From: Pseudomonadota bacterium
GTDB taxonomy: Bacteria; Pseudomonadota; Gammaproteobacteria; Steroidobacterales; Woeseiaceae
Assembly: GCA_022360335.1 (NCBI GenBank)
Contig: JAKSCZ010000225.1
Coordinates: 1 to 10,282, forward strand
Direction of reading: 5' to 3'
Length of the DNA stretch: 10,282 nt
Shown here in pieces: positions 7,733 through 10,282 of the stretch (position 1 is its first letter; every line of letters starts with the position of its first letter). The position numbers and the translations under genes are program-made. Below the pieces are notes generated by a model, which saw nothing but the letters and a program-made list of their open reading frames with translations, was not told where the DNA came from and searched no databases.

Positions 7733-8627
7733 CCTTGTTTTTCCGGGCCCGCGGATGGGTTTGGTCGTAGATTTGGGCCAGATGCTGGAAATCAAGGTGA
7801 GTGTACACCTGCGTCGTCGAGATGTTGGCGTGGCCGAGCAGCTCCTGTACGCCTCTCAGGTCGTGGCTCGATTCGAGCACGTGGGTTGCGAACGAGTGCC
7901 GGAACAGGTGCGGATAGACATTGGCGTCGATTCCCTGACGTCCGGCCCAGTGCTTGACGCGCGCCTGAACCGAGCGCGGACTGATGCGCGTGCCGCGATT
8001 GCTGACGAACAGGGCATGCTCGTCGACGCCGGCCAGCCCGCCCCGCGTAACCGCCCACCGGCGCAAGGCCTCGAGGGCGAAACGGCCGACCGGCACGATG
8101 CGGTCCTTGTTGCCTTTGCCCGTCACGCGCACGGTGGCGTCCTGCATGTCGACGTCTCCGAGGTTCAGGCCGACGAGTTCGGCGAGGCGCAGGCCCGAGG
8201 AGTACAGCAGCTCGAGCATGGCCCGGTCGCGGTCGACGAGCGGTCCGTCGCCGGGGATGTCGAGGAGTCGCGCCATGCGGTCGGCGTCGAGGTTGCCGGG
8301 CAGGCGTTTGCTCGCCCTGGGCGCCGCCACGGAGACGGCCGGGTTGTTCGCGACCGCTTTCTCGCGCATCAGGTAGCGAAAGAAGCTGCGCCCGGCCGAC
8401 AGGCGGCGCTGGATGCTCTTCGGGCTCAGGCCCTTGCGGAAACAGGCTGCCGAGAACGCACGAAGGTGCTCGCTGTCGACGTCGGCCCACCCGGCGATGC
8501 CGGCCTTGTCGCACCAGGCGGCCAGCGACTCGACGTCGCGGCGGTAATTCCTGCAAGTGTGCGGCGACAGGCGCCTTTCGATTTCGAGGTGCCGGATGAA
8601 GCGATCGGTCCAGCCTGCGTCATCCAT
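7728..8627 (-). CDS. xerC: XerC, tyrosine site-specific recombinase
   Basis: A 299-residue tyrosine recombinase (E. coli XerC 298). With XerD it resolves chromosome dimers at dif during division. The N-terminal SAM-like core-binding domain (about 5-90) is followed by the catalytic domain with the complete active site: Arg147 (SSGLRLAELVGL), Lys171 (VTGKGNKDR), His240 and Arg243 (HLFRHSFATHVLES), His266 (LLGHANISTTQVYTH) and Tyr275 as nucleophile, at positions almost identical to E. coli XerC. The C-terminus IYDQTHPRARKNKA looks native. ATG 8627 has AGGA 9 nt upstream and lies 11 nt after the DUF484 stop. XerC is preferred over XerD or a phage integrase because of the DUF484-xerC context and the C-terminal DxxHPRA sequence. 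It ends at a TAG inside element C. Confidence 0.96.
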   Translation of the reverse strand: MDDAGWTDRFIRHLEIERRLSPHTCRNYRRDVESLAAWCDKAGIAGWADVDSEHLRAFSAACFRKGLSPKSIQRRLSAGRSFFRYLMREKAVANNPAVSVAAPRASKRLPGNLDADRMARLLDIPGDGPLVDRDRAMLELLYSSGLRLAELVGLNLGDVDMQDATVRVTGKGNKDRIVPVGRFALEALRRWAVTRGGLAGVDEHALFVSNRGTRISPRSVQARVKHWAGRQGIDANVYPHLFRHSFATHVLESSHDLRGVQELLGHANISTTQVYTHLDFQHLAQIYDQTHPRARKNKA

Positions 8628-8638
8628 GGAATCGGGTC

Positions 8639-9343
8639 CTAGAAGCGCTTCAACGATCCCGCGATGAGGTCGCCGAGCCGCGTCAGGAAGTCGGTGCTCA
8701 TGCCCGGGTGAAAACGTTCGCTGTCGACGCTGCCGACGGCGAGGAAGCCGATCCCCGAGCCTTCGCCGAGCGGGACCAGCGCCGCGGAACCGATTTCGTT
8801 GGCGTCGCCCCGGAACAGGAACTCACGCTGGGAGTCCCGGATCCGGCCGCAGCGGGCGCTGGTGCCGTTGAGGAAGGTAGCGAACGGCCTCAGTCCGTCA
8901 TCTTCCCTGCCGACCACGCGAAAGAAGCGGCCGGCGTCGATGTCGTCGAATGCCCGGGGGTCGCCGAACAGCACGAGCACGGCCTGGTCGGCGCCGAAGC
9001 CCGAGCGCAAGGCCTCCTCGACCGCGGCGATCGTAGCCGGCAGCTTGCCGGCGGACAGAAGATGCAATGCAAGCTCGTGGATCTTGGCCGACAGGACGTC
9101 GTTGTCGCGCGCGACCCGGATCAGCTCTTTCAGCCGGCGTTCGAGCTTCAGTTCCTTCTGCCGCAGGACCGATACCTGCCGCTCGACGAGGGAGACGGCC
9201 CCGCCGCTGGCGTGCGGGAGATTCAACGAACTGAGCAGCGTTGCGTGGCGCTCGAAAAAATCGGGATGGGCCGCCAGGTAGTCGTGGACGGTTTGCTCGG
9301 AGACCTCTTCTTCGACGAATTCGGCTTTGGGCTGCGTACTCAT
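8639..9343 (-). CDS. DUF484 family protein (YigA-like, GAF-related)
   Basis: A 234-residue protein of the DUF484/YigA family (E. coli YigA is about 235 residues), usually found between dapF and xerC in gammaproteobacteria, as here. The N-terminal part has the family-typical VHDYLAAHPDFFERHATLL (19-37). A charged heptad-like helix follows (about 51-82, including RQKELKLERRLKELIRVARD), probably coiled coil. The C-terminal half (about 100-234) is GAF-like, with EIGSAALVPLGEGSGIGFLA (183-202) and SVDSERFHPGMSTDFLTRLG. The function is not established; the position next to xerC is only suggestive. No membrane segment or signal peptide is seen. Its ATG shares one base with the dapF stop (TGATG), implying translational coupling. 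The in-frame extension upstream lies inside dapF and is not native. Confidence 0.92.
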   Translation of the reverse strand: MSTQPKAEFVEEEVSEQTVHDYLAAHPDFFERHATLLSSLNLPHASGGAVSLVERQVSVLRQKELKLERRLKELIRVARDNDVLSAKIHELALHLLSAGKLPATIAAVEEALRSGFGADQAVLVLFGDPRAFDDIDAGRFFRVVGREDDGLRPFATFLNGTSARCGRIRDSQREFLFRGDANEIGSAALVPLGEGSGIGFLAVGSVDSERFHPGMSTDFLTRLGDLIAGSLKRF

Positions 9344-10170
9344 CAGTCTATGAATCCCTCCGAAACAGTCTCTGCGTCTCCCGTGAGCCAGACCGGCTCT
9401 TCGCCGCCGCGCCAGCTTACCACGACTTGGCCGCCGGGCAGCCGCACATCGACCCGCGGCCCGAGAAGACCGAGCTTCTGGCAGGTAACGACGGCGGCAC
9501 AGGCGCCGGTGCCGCAGGCGGCCGTTTCGCCGACGCCGCGCTCGAAGACGCGCAGGTCGATACTGTGCGGCCCGGTAATGCGGGCGAAGCCGACGTTGGT
9601 TTTCCCGGGAAATCGCTCGTGGCACTCGATGCGGGCGCCGAGTTCGGCGACGGGCGCGGTGTCGACGTCGGCGACCTGCAACACGCAGTGCGGATTGCCC
9701 ATGGAGACGACCGCCACATCGTAGTCGACCCCGTCGACGTCGAGTCGATAGCGATCGGCGCGCCGCTCGGCGACGAACGGTACCCGTTCCGGTTCGAACT
9801 CGGGCACGCCCATGCTGACCGCGACGAGGCCGTCGTCGTCGACGCGCGCCTCGACGGTCCCGGTCGGGCCCTGCAGCGTGAACGATTGCGGATACTCATC
9901 CCGATCGGCCAGCAGGCTGGCAGCGCAGCGCAGGCCGTTGCCGCACTGTTCCGCCTCGGAGCCGTCGGCGTTGAATACTCGATACGCCGCGACACAGTCC
10001 GGATCGCCACTTGCAAAGATCCACATGAGCTGATCGAAGCCGGGCCCCGTTGCGTCGTCGCCGAGTTCGCGAAGCCGTTCGGGTGAGGGCGGCGATGCGT
10101 TTCTTTCGCGTTGGTCGACGACGAGAATGACGTTTCCCGTACCGTGCATTTTGGTGTAAGCGACGTTCAT
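9343..10170 (-). CDS. dapF: DapF, diaminopimelate epimerase
   Basis: A 275-residue protein (E. coli 274) that converts LL-diaminopimelate to the meso form for lysine and peptidoglycan synthesis, without a cofactor. The two catalytic cysteines are Cys76 (NADGSEAEQCGNGLRC) and Cys219 (ERGVGETAACGTGAC); MGNPHCV (157-163) and PGKTNVGFARI (188-198) are substrate-site blocks. The N-terminus MNVAYTKMHGTGN fits DapF, but the block usually reading GNDF is GNVI here, a divergent feature. ATG 10170 gives the family length. The frame continues 19 codons upstream with non-conserved sequence and is rejected. It is the first gene of the eight-gene minus-strand run and diverges from the gene at the right edge. 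Its stop overlaps the next start by 1 nt. Confidence 0.96.
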   Translation of the reverse strand: MNVAYTKMHGTGNVILVVDQRERNASPPSPERLRELGDDATGPGFDQLMWIFASGDPDCVAAYRVFNADGSEAEQCGNGLRCAASLLADRDEYPQSFTLQGPTGTVEARVDDDGLVAVSMGVPEFEPERVPFVAERRADRYRLDVDGVDYDVAVVSMGNPHCVLQVADVDTAPVAELGARIECHERFPGKTNVGFARITGPHSIDLRVFERGVGETAACGTGACAAVVTCQKLGLLGPRVDVRLPGGQVVVSWRGGEEPVWLTGDAETVSEGFID

Positions 10171-10257
10171 GGACTTTTCGGGTTGGCGCCTGTAGTTTAC
10201 ATAAATCCAATAACAAGCAGACAGCACCGCGTCTGATCAATGCCCCGGGGAGGTGTC
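10171..10257. promoter_or_regulatory. Divergent intergenic region upstream of dapF and the right-edge gene
   Basis: This 87-bp gap is noticeably AT-richer in its middle (about 10191-10220) than its surroundings and separates two divergent starts, so it should hold both promoters. TTTACA at 10196-10201 resembles a -35 box for the plus strand, and TAAACT (10199-10194, minus strand) resembles a -10 for dapF, but neither has a convincing partner at the right spacing. I do not assign exact promoters. Confidence 0.4.
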
Positions 10258-10282
10258 ATGCGGCATATTATGGTCCTTAACG
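10258..10282 (+). CDS. Start of a probable ParA/MinD-like ATPase (3' end outside window)
   Basis: Only eight codons are visible: ATG followed by RHIMVLN, preceded by a strong Shine-Dalgarno sequence (GGGGAGG, 4 nt before the ATG). An earlier in-frame ATG at 10240 has no such site. The sequence MRHIMVLN resembles the first beta strand of ParA/MinD-type P-loop ATPases, where it normally runs into a deviant Walker A motif of the KGGxGKT/S type; that motif would fall just past the window edge. The start itself is well supported; the family is inferred from eight residues and could be wrong. Confidence 0.5.

Noticed and set aside
7673..7742. Intrinsic terminator made of the 28-bp hairpin plus a T-rich stretch
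   Set aside because: The T-rich stretch follows the hairpin only on the plus strand and lies within the xerC coding region. On the transcribed minus strand no U-tract follows.
7728..8627. Phage or integron integrase marking a mobile island
   Set aside because: The length, catalytic residue positions, C-terminus and the dapF-DUF484 neighbourhood identify housekeeping XerC. No attachment-site duplication or phage genes are seen.
7134..8642. 502-codon plus-strand open frame opposite hslV and xerC
   Set aside because: The opposite strand carries clear HslV and XerC with complete active sites. This frame even runs through the palindromic element and shows no domain.
8708..9724. Plus-strand open frame opposite the DUF484 gene and dapF
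   Set aside because: It crosses a gene boundary conserved on the other strand and has no recognisable protein features.

Overview
The window is GC-rich (mid-60s percent by eye) and densely coded. It looks like a chromosomal segment of a gammaproteobacterium. The evidence is the ubiE-ubiJ-ubiB operon order, dapF followed by a DUF484 gene and xerC, adjacent hslVU, and GTAG-headed REP-like palindromes of the kind common in Pseudomonas and Xanthomonadales-type genomes. The large TonB-dependent receptor and FkbM-type methyltransferase suit an environmental lineage. The genus cannot be read from this window.

Layout, left to right. Positions 1-1227 (+) hold the C-terminal barrel of a TonB-dependent receptor whose start lies outside the window. 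It overlaps, tail to tail, a small PlsC-type acyltransferase gene (1208-1786, -). That gene diverges from an FkbM-family methyltransferase gene (1833-2549, +) across a 46-bp gap containing a symmetric -10-like sequence. From 2558 to 10170 eight genes run on the minus strand, in transcription order dapF, a DUF484 gene, xerC, hslV, hslU, ubiE, ubiJ, ubiB. At the right edge a plus-strand gene starts at 10258 with a strong ribosome binding site; its first eight residues suggest a ParA/MinD-like ATPase.

How the genes work together. dapF makes meso-diaminopimelate for lysine and peptidoglycan. xerC encodes one of the two recombinases that resolve chromosome dimers at dif. hslV and hslU encode the two-component ATP-dependent protease. 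ubiE, ubiJ and ubiB all serve ubiquinone synthesis: UbiE as C-methyltransferase, UbiJ as lipid-binding scaffold, UbiB as the atypical kinase/ATPase. The dapF-DUF484-xerC and ubiE-ubiJ-ubiB groups are tightly packed (1-nt overlap to 11-nt gaps). The gaps after xerC, hslV and hslU are each filled by an inverted-repeat element.

No new multi-gene system is visible; the genes are mostly conserved housekeeping genes. The most interesting pattern is that xerC, hslV and hslU all end in a TAG stop lying inside a GTAG tetranucleotide at the edge of a palindromic element, so the elements appear to supply, or to have inserted exactly at, the three stop codons.
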